A stretch of DNA of 64,000 bases from Cyclobacterium sp. (GCF_014762705.1 NZ_JABURL010000089.1:1-64000); one strand, 5' to 3'; positions 27,381 through 38,125 are shown, counted from the stretch's first letter. Notes: a model not told the origin generated them from the sequence alone. Numbers and translations are program-made.

Positions 27381-30300
27381 ATGAGGCAAATACTACAAAA
27401 AATTTTATTGGTTACCCTGTTATTCGTTTTTGCGGTGGGAGCTGTCCAATCGCAGGTTACAACGAGTTTTCTTCAGGGTATCGTCACTGACGGAGAGGGC
27501 GAAACTCTTCCCGGAGCAAATGTTGTAGCGGTACACGAGCCATCAGGTACCCGCTACGGAACAGTTACAAATATTGAGGGCAGGTTTACTTTACCTAACC
27601 TACGAACCGGCGGACCCTATTCCGTCCAAATTAGTTTTGTGGGTTTCAGGTCTCAATCTTACACGGACATCACCTTGAGATTAGGTGAGCCTTATGCCCT
27701 GAATGTTGTCCTTCTGGACGAAAGCGCGGATCTGTCAGAGGTGGTGGTTACAGCCATAAGGTCAAGTGATTTCAGTTCTTCCCGAACTGGTGCAGCTACC
27801 AATATAAGTAACGAACAGGTTAACTCACTTCCGACCATCCAAAGAAGTTTAACTGACTTTACCCGGCTGACACCTCAATCCAATGGAAACAGTTTTGCAG
27901 GTAGAGATGGCAGGTATAACAATGTTCAGATAGATGGTGCGAATTTCAATAATGGATTTGGACTTAGTGACGGCTTGCTTCCCGGTGGAAGGTCCCAACC
28001 CATTTCCCTGGATGCCATTGAAGAAATTACGGTAAATATTGCCCCATTTGACGTGAGGCAAAGTGGATTTACCGGAGCAGGAGTGAATGCGATCACCCGA
28101 AGTGGTACCAATACTTTTAAAGGATCGGCATTCGGGTTTTTCAGGAACCAGGATTTTAATGGCAGGAGAGTTGGTGATCTCGAATTAGATGAACAAGACC
28201 AGGCTTCCACCCGCATTCTGGGTTTTAGACTTGGGGGACCAATTATTGAAAACAAGCTTTTCTTTTTTGTAAATGCTGAGCAAACCAGAAATGAAGGAAC
28301 CAACCCCAATGCGGTCAATTTGTGGAGGCCTTCTCAAGATGGAGTAGCTGTTCCGGATCAAAATATTTCCAGAACCAGGGAATCGGATCTGATTGCTGTA
28401 AGACAGCATTTGATTGACCAATGGGGTTACGATCCGGGAAGGTACCAGGGTTATGCCAATGATGCCGGTGATGAGAGCCTTTCCTTATTTGCCAGATTGG
28501 ATTGGAATATCAACGATAAGCATAAATTATCCGCCAGGTTCAGTAATGTACGTGGTAGCAGATCCTCACTGGTCAACGGGTCCTCTGGCCCCAGACCCAG
28601 GTCGGCTACCAACAGGGTCAGTGACCAGTCCATTGCTTTTGAATCCACTCAGTATGGATTTGATGATATAGTAGATTCCTATGCTGTCGAATTGAGCAGT
28701 TATTTTTCACCAAGGCTATCCAATCAATTTATAGGGTCCTATTCAAAAATTCAGACCACCCGATCTTCATTCAGTGACAGGGTGTTTCCTACCATCGATA
28801 TCTGGTCTGGTGTAGGGACCAATCCGAATACCGGCTTACCAGACGGTGGAAGCAACTATATCACTGCAGGTTATGACCCCTTTACCTTTGGCAATGATGT
28901 TATTAACAATAATTTCAATTTTGTCAATAACCTAACCTACATTGCTGGAAAACACGAAATTACCGCTGGAGCAGCTTTTGAATCCCAAAATTTTGGCAAC
29001 CAGTTTTTGAGGATCGGAGCATCTTATTACCGGTATGCATCTGTTGAGGATTTTTTAAGTACCGGTACGCCCAATGAAGTCTCTCCCATAATGTTCGGAA
29101 TAACGTATCCTTATGAAGGAGCAGACACTTATGGTGGTATTACCTTGGGAACTGGAGGGCTTTACATTCAGGATAAAATAAATGTCAACCAGAAACTGGA
29201 TTTGACGGTTGGATTGCGGGGAGAACTACCATTATTTTTAAACGATCTGACTACCAATCCTGAGATAGACGCTTTGGAATTCCGGTCTATTGATGGAGGG
29301 AGTAAAAATTATACTTCCGGGGAGTGGCCCAAGTCCAGGCTTAACCTCAGCCCCAGAGTGGGCTTCAATTACGATATTACGGGAGATGGCATGCTCAAAC
29401 TCCGTGGTGGTACGGGTATATTTTTTGGAAACATCCCATTTGTTTGGTTTACCAATATGCCGTCAGGAGCAGGTGGATACCAAAACAATGTGGAACCCAA
29501 TGGCTATGACCAGGTAGAAGACTGGATCGAAGGTATCACCTTTAATCCCGACCAATATTATTGGCCAAACAACCCCCCTGCCGGAGCGGAAGATGTGTTT
29601 CTGACCAGTGCTGAAGGCGGAGTACCTGGTACCATTGCCCTGGTTGATGACGAATTCAAAATGCCAAGTGTTTGGAGGACAAGTCTTGGTCTGGATTATG
29701 AAATGCCGACCTTGCCCATTACCCTGACAACAGATTTGATGTATACCAGAGACGTGAATGCGGTTTACCAGTTTCTTGCCAACAGGGCTGAAGCAACTGA
29801 GTTCATGAACAATGGTAACGATAACAGGGAATTTTACCCTGATGGTGCTCCCCGATTCAACCCTGCTGTAGGTGCCAATAATGTATTTATCCTTTCCAAT
29901 ACGGAAGAAAAGGGAAATATTTTCAACGCTACCTTTAGTGCAAATGTAAATGCGGGAAATGGGTTCTTTGGTTCCATTGCATATACCTATACTTATGCAG
30001 ATGAAGTGTCCAGTAATCCTGGGTCTTCCGCAAATTCTGCCTTTGCAGGACCAAATATCAATAATCCCAACCAGCAGTTGTTGTACCCTTCATTTTTCGC
30101 AGTGCCACACAGGGTTGTAGGTAGTTTGTCTTATCAATTTACTTATCTGAACCATGCATCAACTACCTTGTCCTTGTTCTACAGTGGTTCTCACCAGGGT
30201 AGATTTAGTTACAGGTACCTGAATGACATCAATAACGATGGCATCAATTCTGATTTATTATATGTTCCTGCCAACAATAGTGAAATAAATTTCACAGATA

Positions 30301-30752
30301 TCGTCGACGACAACGGAGTTGTACAATTTACTGCGGAAGAGCAGTTGGCAGCTTTCAATGAATACGTGGATAATGATTCCCACTTAAGCTCAAAAAGAGG
30401 AGACTACGCTGATAGGAATGCCAACTTACTTCCCTGGCTCAGCAGGATGGACGTTCGTATACTTCAGGATTTGTTTACAGATTTGGGGAATAGGAAAAAC
30501 ACCCTTCAAATCAGTTTGGATGTGTTGAACGTGGGAAATTTATTGAACTCTGATTGGGGGCTGGCCAAGACACTCAATAATGCCCAGAATTTGTTGGTTC
30601 CTGTTGATGTGCAACAAGATGGTCCTTCTACTTTTAGGATGAATACGGTTACTGAAAATGGAGAAACCATCCTGCCCACCACTCCCTTCAGAAACATCAC
30701 CACTACAAGTACTACCTGGAGCATGCAGGTAGGGTTGAGATACATATTCTAA
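27381..30752 (+). CDS. Oar-like TonB-dependent receptor
   Basis: Outer-membrane protein of 1123 residues. A signal peptide ends near AVQSQ. A carboxypeptidase-regulatory-like domain follows (about 28-105), then DLSEVVVTAIRSS and a plug with the DGRYNNVQIDGANFNNGFGLSD segment characteristic of Oar-type receptors. The long barrel ends in GLRYIF. There is no SusD partner. Oar-type proteins import peptides or other unknown ligands, or act in adhesion and development; the role here is unknown. The ATG was chosen over an in-frame TTG nine bases upstream. It is followed by a clear terminator, so it is monocistronic. Confidence 0.9.
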   Translation: MRQILQKILLVTLLFVFAVGAVQSQVTTSFLQGIVTDGEGETLPGANVVAVHEPSGTRYGTVTNIEGRFTLPNLRTGGPYSVQISFVGFRSQSYTDITLRLGEPYALNVVLLDESADLSEVVVTAIRSSDFSSSRTGAATNISNEQVNSLPTIQRSLTDFTRLTPQSNGNSFAGRDGRYNNVQIDGANFNNGFGLSDGLLPGGRSQPISLDAIEEITVNIAPFDVRQSGFTGAGVNAITRSGTNTFKGSAFGFFRNQDFNGRRVGDLELDEQDQASTRILGFRLGGPIIENKLFFFVNAEQTRNEGTNPNAVNLWRPSQDGVAVPDQNISRTRESDLIAVRQHLIDQWGYDPGRYQGYANDAGDESLSLFARLDWNINDKHKLSARFSNVRGSRSSLVNGSSGPRPRSATNRVSDQSIAFESTQYGFDDIVDSYAVELSSYFSPRLSNQFIGSYSKIQTTRSSFSDRVFPTIDIWSGVGTNPNTGLPDGGSNYITAGYDPFTFGNDVINNNFNFVNNLTYIAGKHEITAGAAFESQNFGNQFLRIGASYYRYASVEDFLSTGTPNEVSPIMFGITYPYEGADTYGGITLGTGGLYIQDKINVNQKLDLTVGLRGELPLFLNDLTTNPEIDALEFRSIDGGSKNYTSGEWPKSRLNLSPRVGFNYDITGDGMLKLRGGTGIFFGNIPFVWFTNMPSGAGGYQNNVEPNGYDQVEDWIEGITFNPDQYYWPNNPPAGAEDVFLTSAEGGVPGTIALVDDEFKMPSVWRTSLGLDYEMPTLPITLTTDLMYTRDVNAVYQFLANRAEATEFMNNGNDNREFYPDGAPRFNPAVGANNVFILSNTEEKGNIFNATFSANVNAGNGFFGSIAYTYTYADEVSSNPGSSANSAFAGPNINNPNQQLLYPSFFAVPHRVVGSLSYQFTYLNHASTTLSLFYSGSHQGRFSYRYLNDINNDGINSDLLYVPANNSEINFTDIVDDNGVVQFTAEEQLAAFNEYVDNDSHLSSKRGDYADRNANLLPWLSRMDVRILQDLFTDLGNRKNTLQISLDVLNVGNLLNSDWGLAKTLNNAQNLLVPVDVQQDGPSTFRMNTVTENGETILPTTPFRNITTTSTTWSMQVGLRYIF

Positions 30753-31132
30753 ATATAGAAATCGAACTAAAAAGCCATCCTTTCTCGAAGGGTGGCTTTT
30801 TTTTATTGTGCTAAAAAATTACATCTGTTTGATGAATTTTATTAGAATTTTGAAAAAACAGGTTTCAAAACAACCAGAAATCTCTTTTTTTTATCACGAA
30901 TATGCCATTGGTGGCTGGGTATCGCCTTTTATATTTTATTGTTTCCTTTCTTTAAAAAACATGATTTATTTTGTTGACAAATGGATTTAAAACCCGTACG
31001 TATTTGTTTATTTGTAAGTCAAAAAGGACTTTTTAAAATTAAATTAAAAAAACATTTCAAGTGAAAACCACTTATTTAATATAGCGATCCGGAATTGCTG
31101 GATTTTGGGAATTATTTACTATTGAGACAGGA
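30753..31132. other. Intergenic region with terminator only
   Basis: Contains the terminator at 30771-30804, then A/T-rich sequence up to the efflux operon. A 60-codon open frame at 30808-30990 has no coding character. No clear promoter could be identified. Confidence 0.5.
30771..30804 (+). terminator. Terminator of Oar-like receptor
   Basis: AAAGCCATCC, nine-base loop, GGGTGGCTTT (one G-U pair) followed by a run of T: a standard intrinsic terminator. Confidence 0.88.
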
Positions 31133-32209
31133 ATGAAAAAACAGACCAAAATTATTTTGATACTTATCATCGTGTTGGTGATAAGTGTTATATTTTTTTA
31201 CCCCAGGATGGATATTTTAACTGGTGGAGAGGAAAAAGCCACCACTTCACAAAATGGGGGAGCCCAATCCAGTTTGCCCGTGAATGTGGTGGAACTCAAA
31301 CAAGAGAAGTTAGAAAATAACCTCAACATCACAGGTTCTTTGATTCCAAATGAAATAGTTACCCTAAGGCCCGAAGTAGCCGGATTAGTGGAAAAAGTTG
31401 CTTTCAATGAAGGCCAGTTTGTGAGAAAAGGAACACCCTTGCTCTACCTCAATGATGAGGAATTGGATGCCCAGCGGGAAAGACTGACTTTTACCAAAAA
31501 ATTGTACGAGAGCCAGGAGAACAGGCAAAAAGAATTGTTGGCCAGAGAAGCCATCAGTCAGGAAGAGTATGACATTGTCCTTAATCAGTACAATACCAAT
31601 CTTGCCGACCTGAGGCTGATAGAGGCACAACTTGACAAAATGGTCATTCGTGCGCCATTTGACGGGGAATTGGGATTCAGGCAGGTTTCTGAGGGAAGTG
31701 TTATCGGTACTTCTGATGTAATTGCCAGTATAGTCAATGTAGACCCCATTAAGATCGAATTTTCTATTCCGGAAAGGTACGCAAATGAAATCAAAGAAGG
31801 TTCTATCATTCATTTTAGAGCAAACAACAGCATTGAGGAGGCAGATGGAAAGGTTTATGCGATTGAACCCAATGTGGATGCAGCCACCAGAACCCTTAAA
31901 ATAAGGGCAATGAGCCCGAATAAGGAAAAGAAATTTTTGCCAGGAATGTTTGTAAGGGTAAGGTTGGTGCTGAACGAAATAGACAATGCCATACTGATCC
32001 CTTCGGAATCCCTGATCCCCGAACTTGAGGGATACAAGGTATATGTAGCCAAAGAAGGAAAAATAGAATCCAGAAAGGTGACAATTGGTCAGCGTTCGGA
32101 CACCAGGGTTCAAATCATAGATGGTCTGGCTCCGGGAGAGCTGGTTTTAACTACCGGAGTATTGCAAGCCCGGGATGGAATGCCTGTAAACGTCAACCAA
32201 ATTAATTGA
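31133..32209 (+). CDS. RND efflux periplasmic adaptor (membrane fusion protein)
   Basis: Adaptor linking an inner-membrane RND pump to a TolC channel. The 358-residue protein has an N-terminal membrane anchor (about 5-24). A split barrel-sandwich lipoyl domain (LRPEVAGLVEKVAFNEGQFVRKGTPLLYL, then MVIRAPFDGELGFRQVSEGSVI) encloses a short helical hairpin. A beta-barrel and a membrane-proximal domain with EGYKVYVAKEGKIESRKVTIGQ follow. The pump gene starts 6 bases downstream and the TolC gene after that, so this is a complete tripartite operon. No TetR-type regulator is present. The substrate is unknown. Confidence 0.94.
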   Translation: MKKQTKIILILIIVLVISVIFFYPRMDILTGGEEKATTSQNGGAQSSLPVNVVELKQEKLENNLNITGSLIPNEIVTLRPEVAGLVEKVAFNEGQFVRKGTPLLYLNDEELDAQRERLTFTKKLYESQENRQKELLAREAISQEEYDIVLNQYNTNLADLRLIEAQLDKMVIRAPFDGELGFRQVSEGSVIGTSDVIASIVNVDPIKIEFSIPERYANEIKEGSIIHFRANNSIEEADGKVYAIEPNVDAATRTLKIRAMSPNKEKKFLPGMFVRVRLVLNEIDNAILIPSESLIPELEGYKVYVAKEGKIESRKVTIGQRSDTRVQIIDGLAPGELVLTTGVLQARDGMPVNVNQIN

Positions 32210-32215
32210 TCATTC

Positions 32216-35200
32216 ATGTCCAGTTTATCCACCATCAGTATCCGAAGGCCGGTATTGTCCATAGTAATGTCCCTGACCATCATGATCTTCGGGATCATCG
32301 GGATATCTTTTCTGGGCATAAGGGAATTCCCAAGCGTGGACCCTCCGGTGGTCAATGTCAGAACCACTTATGTAGGTGCCAATGCAGACGTAATAGAAGC
32401 ACAGATAACCGAACCCCTTGAAGAAGGGATCAACGGCATATCGGGAATCAAATCCCTGACTTCCATCTCTAACGATGGGGGTAGCAGTATTACAGTGGAA
32501 TTTGAAGTTGGAGCTGATATGGAAGCTGCAGCCAATGATGTCAGGGACAGGGTGTCCAGGGCTCAGCGGAATCTTCCCATAGATGCTGAACCTCCCATAG
32601 TTACCAAACAAGATGCCGATACCCAGCCCATAGTTTTTCTAAATGTTCAAAGTGAGCAGCGCAGCCTGCTCGATTTATCCGATATCGCCACGAATATTTT
32701 TAAGGAGCGGCTTCAAACCATAGATGGGGTAAGTGAAATCCGGATTTGGGGAGAAAAAGAGTATGCCATCAGGTTGAGAATGGATCCCTTGAGGATGGCA
32801 TCTTATGGTATTACTCCCCTGGATGTGCTTACAAGGGTGCAAAGTGAAAATGTAGAATTGCCTACAGGGAGCATTGAAGGACAATCCATAGAACTTTCTG
32901 TCAGGACCAGAAGCAGGATGAGTACTCCGGATGAATTCAACAGGCTCATCATAAAGGAAGAGTCCAACAATGTGGTCAGGTTTCAGGACATTGGCAATGC
33001 TGAACTTGCTCCGCTAAACGAGAAGACGGTGTTGAAAAGAGATGGTGTCCCCATGGTAGGGGTGGCACTGGTTCCGCTGCCAGGCTCCAATAGCATCGAA
33101 ATTATGGATGAATTTTACCGGAGGTTGGATTTTATTCAAAAGGATTTGCCGCCGGATATTGAGTTGGGAATAGGTTTTGATACGACCAAATATATCAGAA
33201 GTTCCATCAGCGAGGTACAGGAAACCATTCTGCTGGCATTTGTCCTGGTAGTCTTGATCATCTTCCTCTTTCTGCGGGATTGGAGAACTACTTTTATCCC
33301 TGTACTTACCATTCCCATCAGTTTGATCGGGGTATTCTTTATCATGTACTTTGCCGGTTTTTCCATCAATGTACTTACTTTGCTGGGCATAGTTTTGTCC
33401 ATTGGATTGGTGGTGGATGATGCCATTGTGGTATTGGAAAACATTTACACCAAAATAGAAGGAGGAGAAGATCCCGATAAGGCTGCTGAAAAGGGAGCTG
33501 AAGAGATTTTTTTCGCGGTGATTGCTACCACGGTGGCATTGGCAGCGGTATTCCTGCCGGTAATATTCCTTACGGGCACCACAGGTAGGTTGTTCAGAGA
33601 ATTTGGCGTGGTGGTAGCAGGGGCTGTTATCATTTCCTCATTTGTGGCACTTACCATGACGCCCATGCTCAGTTCCAAATTGCTGAAAAAGAGGGAAAAG
33701 AAAAATTGGCTCTACACCAAAACCGAACCCTTCTTTTTATGGTTGAATGACCTCTATGCAGGAGCCTTATCCGGTTTTATGAAAGTAAAATGGGTTTCCT
33801 TTGTTCTATTGGCCATTATGGGCATGGGCACTTATTACCTGTTCAATGACATTCCATCCGAATTGGCACCTCTTGAGGACAGGGGACAAATTAGAATAAA
33901 CCTGGCAGGACCTGAAGGAGCAACCTTTGGTTATATGGATAGGGTCATAGACGAAATGACCGAGGATCTGATGAAACTAGTACCCGATGCGGAAAGAGCT
34001 GGGTTGATTTCTGTAACTTCTCCTGGTTTTGGCAGTGCCAGTACCAATTCAGGTTTCGTGAGAGTGATTCTCAAAGATGCTTCAGAAAGGGAGAGGTCAC
34101 AGCAAATGATTTTTGATGATGTTTCTGAATACCTGAAAACCAAAACAGCGGTCAGGGCATTTGGAGCCCAGGAACCTTCTATAGGTGACAGGAGAGCCGG
34201 ATTACCCATTCAATATGTTATTCAGGCACAGACACTGGAAAAATTGAAGGAAATAATACCTGTCTTTATGGAAAGGGTAGGTCAAAATCCTGCCTTTAGT
34301 TTTTCGGATGTCAACCTGAAATTCACAAAACCTGAAATTGAAGTAGAGATAGACAGAGAGAAAGCGAGAAATATTGGTGTTTCGGTACAGGAAATAGCCA
34401 GAACTCTTCAGTTGAGTTATTCCGGACAGCGATTTGATTATTTTATCATGAATGGGAAACAATATCAGGTAGTAGGGGAAATGCGATTAGAGGACAGAAA
34501 TGAACCCATTAACCTGAGAATGCTTTATGTAAGGGGAGAGGATGGTCAGTTGGTACAAATGGATAATCTGGTCCGAATTTCTGAAAGGAGTACGCCACCA
34601 CAACTTTACAGGTTCAATCGTTTTGTAAGTGCTACCGTGCAAGCCCAATTGGCGGCAGGAGAAACAGTGGGAACAGGCCTGGAAGAAATGGACAAGATAG
34701 CAGCCGAAGTTTTGGATGAAACCTATTCTACTGATGTGGCAGGATTGTCCAAGGAATACCGGGACAGTTCGAGCAGTTTGGTTTTTGCCTTCATTTTTGC
34801 CCTGGTATTGATTTATCTGGTACTTTCAGCTCAGTTTGAAAGCTTTATGGACCCCCTTACCATAATGTTTACGGTTCCTTTGGCCATATTCGGGGCATTA
34901 TTTTCTCTGTGGTTGTTTGATTTTACACTCAATGTATTTAGCCAGATCGGAATCATCATGCTCATAGGTCTGGTCACGAAGAACGGTATTCTGATAGTTG
35001 AGTTTGCCAACCAGAGGAAAGCCACCGGGATGAGTATTTCCGAAGCTATTGAAGGAGCTGCCGCAGCCCGTTTCAGGCCGATTCTGATGACCAGCTTATC
35101 TACTATCCTGGGTATACTGCCCATTGCCCTGGCTTTGGGAGCCGGGTCCGAGGGAAGGGTGCCTATGGGTGTGGCCGTTATCGGAGGCCTGCTTTTGGCT

Positions 35201-35278
35201 ACTATCCTCACGCTGTTTGTCATCCCTGGAATTTATTCTTATTTGACATCTAAAAAAGGCAGATTGACAAGAGTCTAA
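32216..35278 (+). CDS. RND-family efflux pump inner-membrane subunit
   Basis: Proton-driven AcrB-like transporter of 1020 residues. It starts with the family-typical SIRRPVLSIVMSL helix and has two large periplasmic loops and twelve predicted helices. The proton-relay segment GIVLSIGLVVDDAIVVLENI carries the paired Asp residues. IGLVTKNGILIVEFANQ and the C-terminal RFRPILMTSLSTILGILPIAL complete the pattern. It belongs to the HAE1-type hydrophobe/amphiphile pumps rather than the metal pumps. It is the middle gene of the efflux operon; the TolC gene starts two bases after its stop. Confidence 0.96.
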   Translation: MSSLSTISIRRPVLSIVMSLTIMIFGIIGISFLGIREFPSVDPPVVNVRTTYVGANADVIEAQITEPLEEGINGISGIKSLTSISNDGGSSITVEFEVGADMEAAANDVRDRVSRAQRNLPIDAEPPIVTKQDADTQPIVFLNVQSEQRSLLDLSDIATNIFKERLQTIDGVSEIRIWGEKEYAIRLRMDPLRMASYGITPLDVLTRVQSENVELPTGSIEGQSIELSVRTRSRMSTPDEFNRLIIKEESNNVVRFQDIGNAELAPLNEKTVLKRDGVPMVGVALVPLPGSNSIEIMDEFYRRLDFIQKDLPPDIELGIGFDTTKYIRSSISEVQETILLAFVLVVLIIFLFLRDWRTTFIPVLTIPISLIGVFFIMYFAGFSINVLTLLGIVLSIGLVVDDAIVVLENIYTKIEGGEDPDKAAEKGAEEIFFAVIATTVALAAVFLPVIFLTGTTGRLFREFGVVVAGAVIISSFVALTMTPMLSSKLLKKREKKNWLYTKTEPFFLWLNDLYAGALSGFMKVKWVSFVLLAIMGMGTYYLFNDIPSELAPLEDRGQIRINLAGPEGATFGYMDRVIDEMTEDLMKLVPDAERAGLISVTSPGFGSASTNSGFVRVILKDASERERSQQMIFDDVSEYLKTKTAVRAFGAQEPSIGDRRAGLPIQYVIQAQTLEKLKEIIPVFMERVGQNPAFSFSDVNLKFTKPEIEVEIDREKARNIGVSVQEIARTLQLSYSGQRFDYFIMNGKQYQVVGEMRLEDRNEPINLRMLYVRGEDGQLVQMDNLVRISERSTPPQLYRFNRFVSATVQAQLAAGETVGTGLEEMDKIAAEVLDETYSTDVAGLSKEYRDSSSSLVFAFIFALVLIYLVLSAQFESFMDPLTIMFTVPLAIFGALFSLWLFDFTLNVFSQIGIIMLIGLVTKNGILIVEFANQRKATGMSISEAIEGAAAARFRPILMTSLSTILGILPIALALGAGSEGRVPMGVAVIGGLLLATILTLFVIPGIYSYLTSKKGRLTRV

Positions 35279-35280
35279 TT

Positions 35281-36600
35281 ATGAAGAAATTTTTATTATT
35301 ACACGTATTGATTGTCTTTTCTTTCCCCCTTTTTGCGCAGGAAGAGGAAATATTGACTTTTCAAAAAGCGGTTGAAATTGGATTGGAGAATAACCTGGAT
35401 GTTAAAATAGCTACCAATCAGGTCCTTTTGACGGAAAATGATCGAAAATTAGGCACCAGCCTATTGATGCCTACCATTGACCTAAACAATACCAGGGGTT
35501 ATCGCAGAGAGGATACGGAGCAGGCATTCGTCAGTGACCCGGAAAATCCCAGGATCATTCCAGGAGCGCAGACAAGAACGAATAATTACAGCCTCGTGGC
35601 AATTTATGGCTTTAGTGCAGATGCTGTGGTAGCTTTGCAAAGGTTAGGGAAACTGACAGAGGTCAGTGAGCTTGAAGCCAAAGTGGTCATTGAAAATACA
35701 GTAGCGGCGATAGCTACTGCCTATTACAGATTGGTCCTGGAGCAACAGCGGTATGATGTGTTGAACAATACCCTGGAGCTGTCTGATGAAAGGTTGGAAA
35801 TTGCCAAAGCACAATATGAATTTGGCAGGGCCTCCAAACGCGATTTTTTAGCGGCTCAGGTGGATTACAATGCAGACCTTACCGCTCTGGTAACCCAGGA
35901 ACAGGTCATTCAAAATTCAAGGGTTAATCTCAATGAATTGCTAGCACTGGGCCTGGACGATAATTTCGCAGTAAGGGATACCATTATCATAGAAGAAAAC
36001 CTCTCCATGGAGGAGCTGCGGGAAAATGCCTACAGCCAGAACAAGATGTTTTTGGTGACACAACGCATGGAAAATGTTGCCTACCTGCAGCTCAAGCAAT
36101 TGAGGGCACAGCGACTGCCAACGATTACGCTTAATGGTTCTTACAATGACAATACCCTCAACTCGGATGCAGGATTCCTCTTAAGCAACCAACAACAGGG
36201 AATTAATCTTGGTGCCACCATCAGTTTGAACCTATTCAGTGGACTTTCCCTAAACCGCCAAATCCAAGGGGCCAAAATTCAAATCAACAACCAGCGGCAT
36301 TTGATGGAGCAGTATGAAAACCAAATGCAGGCTGATTTACAGCGGACCTACAATACTTATCAAAACAGCAAACGGTTGTTGGAAATAGAACGCAAGAATT
36401 ATGAAGTGGCTGTAGAAAATGCTGATATAGCCCTGGACAGGTTTCGACTGGGTATAGCCAATTACCTGGAGTTTAGGGATGCCCAGGTAAACCGCCTGCA
36501 GGCAGAAAGCAGATTGATAGAATCTTTGTATACCATTAAGGAAAACGAAATAGAATTAATGAGGATTTCAGGAAAAATATATTTCCCGCAGGATATATAA
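35281..36600 (+). CDS. TolC-family outer-membrane efflux channel
   Basis: Outer-membrane exit duct of the RND system, 439 residues. The signal peptide ends near PLFAQ. Two outer-membrane-efflux repeats follow, with LTFQKAVEIGLENNLDVKIATNQVLL early, and long coiled-coil helices (ATAYYRLVLEQQRYDVLNNTLELSDERLEIAKAQYEFG...KRDFLAAQVDYNADL) appear in each half. It completes the operon and is followed by a strong terminator. Confidence 0.93.
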   Translation: MKKFLLLHVLIVFSFPLFAQEEEILTFQKAVEIGLENNLDVKIATNQVLLTENDRKLGTSLLMPTIDLNNTRGYRREDTEQAFVSDPENPRIIPGAQTRTNNYSLVAIYGFSADAVVALQRLGKLTEVSELEAKVVIENTVAAIATAYYRLVLEQQRYDVLNNTLELSDERLEIAKAQYEFGRASKRDFLAAQVDYNADLTALVTQEQVIQNSRVNLNELLALGLDDNFAVRDTIIIEENLSMEELRENAYSQNKMFLVTQRMENVAYLQLKQLRAQRLPTITLNGSYNDNTLNSDAGFLLSNQQQGINLGATISLNLFSGLSLNRQIQGAKIQINNQRHLMEQYENQMQADLQRTYNTYQNSKRLLEIERKNYEVAVENADIALDRFRLGIANYLEFRDAQVNRLQAESRLIESLYTIKENEIELMRISGKIYFPQDI

Positions 36601-36632
36601 AACATTATTTTCCCTAAATGGGAAATCCGTAG

Positions 36633-36662
36633 AAGCCCGGTAGATAATACCGGGCTTTTTTG
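36633..36662 (+). terminator. Terminator of RND efflux operon
   Basis: AAGCCCGGTA, five-base loop, TACCGGGCTT, then a T-run: a perfect 10-bp stem. Confidence 0.92.
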
Positions 36663-36724
36663 GTTAATTGAGGATAATGGGCTATAATTGATTTGACCAA
36701 CGCCCCAATAGGGAGCTATAAAGT

Positions 36725-38125
36725 ATGAGAAAGACTTGGTTTTTTTTTCTTCAGATCATTTTTTTGCTGCCATTTTTGGATGCATGCCAGTCAGCAGATG
36801 TAGAAGAATCCAAGCCTGATTTTTGGGAGTTTCCGGCAGAGCTTGATTTTGATGCCATTCAAAACAGGGGATTTATCAGGGCCATCGTGGATAATTCTTC
36901 CGCCAGCTATTACATCTATCGGGGAAGAACAATGGGCTACGAGTTTGAGTTGCTAAGAAACCTTGCCAATAGACTGGGAGTAGGTTTGCGGTTGATTGTC
37001 AGGCATGATATAGAGGATGCCTTCAGGTTATTAAACGAAGGAAAGGCTGATATTGTAGCCATTAATTTTGAAGTAAATGAGGAAAGGAAAAAATATGCCG
37101 CTTTTACCCAACCTGTTGGGATGATGAAAACAGTGGTCGTTCAAAGAAAAGACAGGACCCATATAGATAGCCTTGCTGAACTGGACCAAAAGAAAATTTA
37201 TATCAAGAAAGGAACGATATACAAGGATCGCCTGCTTTCTCTTCAGGATTCTCTCCAGTTGAACTTTACTTTGGAAGAAGAAAATACTGGCCTGGAGAAT
37301 CTCATCAATAAAGTGGTACAAGAAGAAATTGATTATACGGTTGTGGATGATGATGTGGCTTTGGTCAATGCGACTTATTATGACAATCTAGATGTTAGCC
37401 TTATGGTTAGTCAGGCAAACCCGGTTTCATGGGCAATAAGAAAAAATGCTCCGGATTTACTAAACCGGATCAATGAGTGGATTGCCCGTATAGACCGAAC
37501 AGGATATAAAGCCATTCTCTATCACAAGTATTTTTTGAACAAGAAAAACAGTTATTACCGTACCTCTTCTGCCTTTTCATCCGTTTCGGGCGGGAGAATT
37601 TCCAAATATGATGATATCATAAAGGATGGTGCGGACCAACTCGGCTGGGATTGGCGCTTGCTTGCTGCGCTGGTTTACAAAGAAAGTCGTTTCAATAATT
37701 CAGCCGTTTCCTATGCCGGTGCCGTAGGTTTGCTTCAATTGATGCCCGTCACCTTACAAAGGTTCGGTGTCAATGATCCCAATAACCCCAATGAGAGCTT
37801 AAGGGGTGGTGTAAGTTACCTCAAATACCTGGATGGATTTTGGATGGAGAGGGTACCGGACAACACCGAAAGGATTAAATTTATTCTCGCCTCCTACAAT
37901 GTGGGGCACGGGCATGTACAGGATGCATGGAGACTGGCTTATAAATACGGAAAAGATACCCGCCGATGGCAAAATGTAGCCTATTACCTGGAAAGGAAAT
38001 CTCAACCCGAAATTTATAGAGATCCCTGGGTAAAAAGTGGCTATGCCAAAGGGCATGTTACAGTAAGGTATGTTCGGGAGGTGTATGGTTTGTATGAGTC
38101 TTACAAGGTATTGGTGGAATCTTAG
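36725..38125 (+). CDS. mltF: MltF-like lytic murein transglycosylase with solute-binding domain
   Basis: Cleaves the glycan strands of peptidoglycan. The 466-residue protein starts with a lipoprotein-like signal (LDAC, Cys21, with an unusual Asp at -2). An amino-acid-binding-type solute-binding domain covers about 50-265, and a C-terminal SLT domain begins at IIKDGADQLGWDWRLLAALVYKESRFN, the Glu of KES being the catalytic residue. AGAVGLLQLMPVT and ASYNVGHGHVQDA follow as in family-1 transglycosylases. This two-domain order is that of E. coli MltF, whose binding domain regulates the catalytic one. Its 3' end overlaps the convergent desaturase gene by 4 bases. Confidence 0.92.
   Translation: MRKTWFFFLQIIFLLPFLDACQSADVEESKPDFWEFPAELDFDAIQNRGFIRAIVDNSSASYYIYRGRTMGYEFELLRNLANRLGVGLRLIVRHDIEDAFRLLNEGKADIVAINFEVNEERKKYAAFTQPVGMMKTVVVQRKDRTHIDSLAELDQKKIYIKKGTIYKDRLLSLQDSLQLNFTLEEENTGLENLINKVVQEEIDYTVVDDDVALVNATYYDNLDVSLMVSQANPVSWAIRKNAPDLLNRINEWIARIDRTGYKAILYHKYFLNKKNSYYRTSSAFSSVSGGRISKYDDIIKDGADQLGWDWRLLAALVYKESRFNNSAVSYAGAVGLLQLMPVTLQRFGVNDPNNPNESLRGGVSYLKYLDGFWMERVPDNTERIKFILASYNVGHGHVQDAWRLAYKYGKDTRRWQNVAYYLERKSQPEIYRDPWVKSGYAKGHVTVRYVREVYGLYESYKVLVES

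Noticed and set aside
30808-30990. 60-codon open frame after the Oar-like receptor
   Set aside because: It starts just beyond a terminator, lies in AT-rich sequence, has no family resemblance and a Phe/Ile/Lys-biased composition expected by chance.
31385-32113. 242-codon open frame antisense to the RND adaptor
   Set aside because: Shadow of a well-supported gene, no domain and no independent signals.
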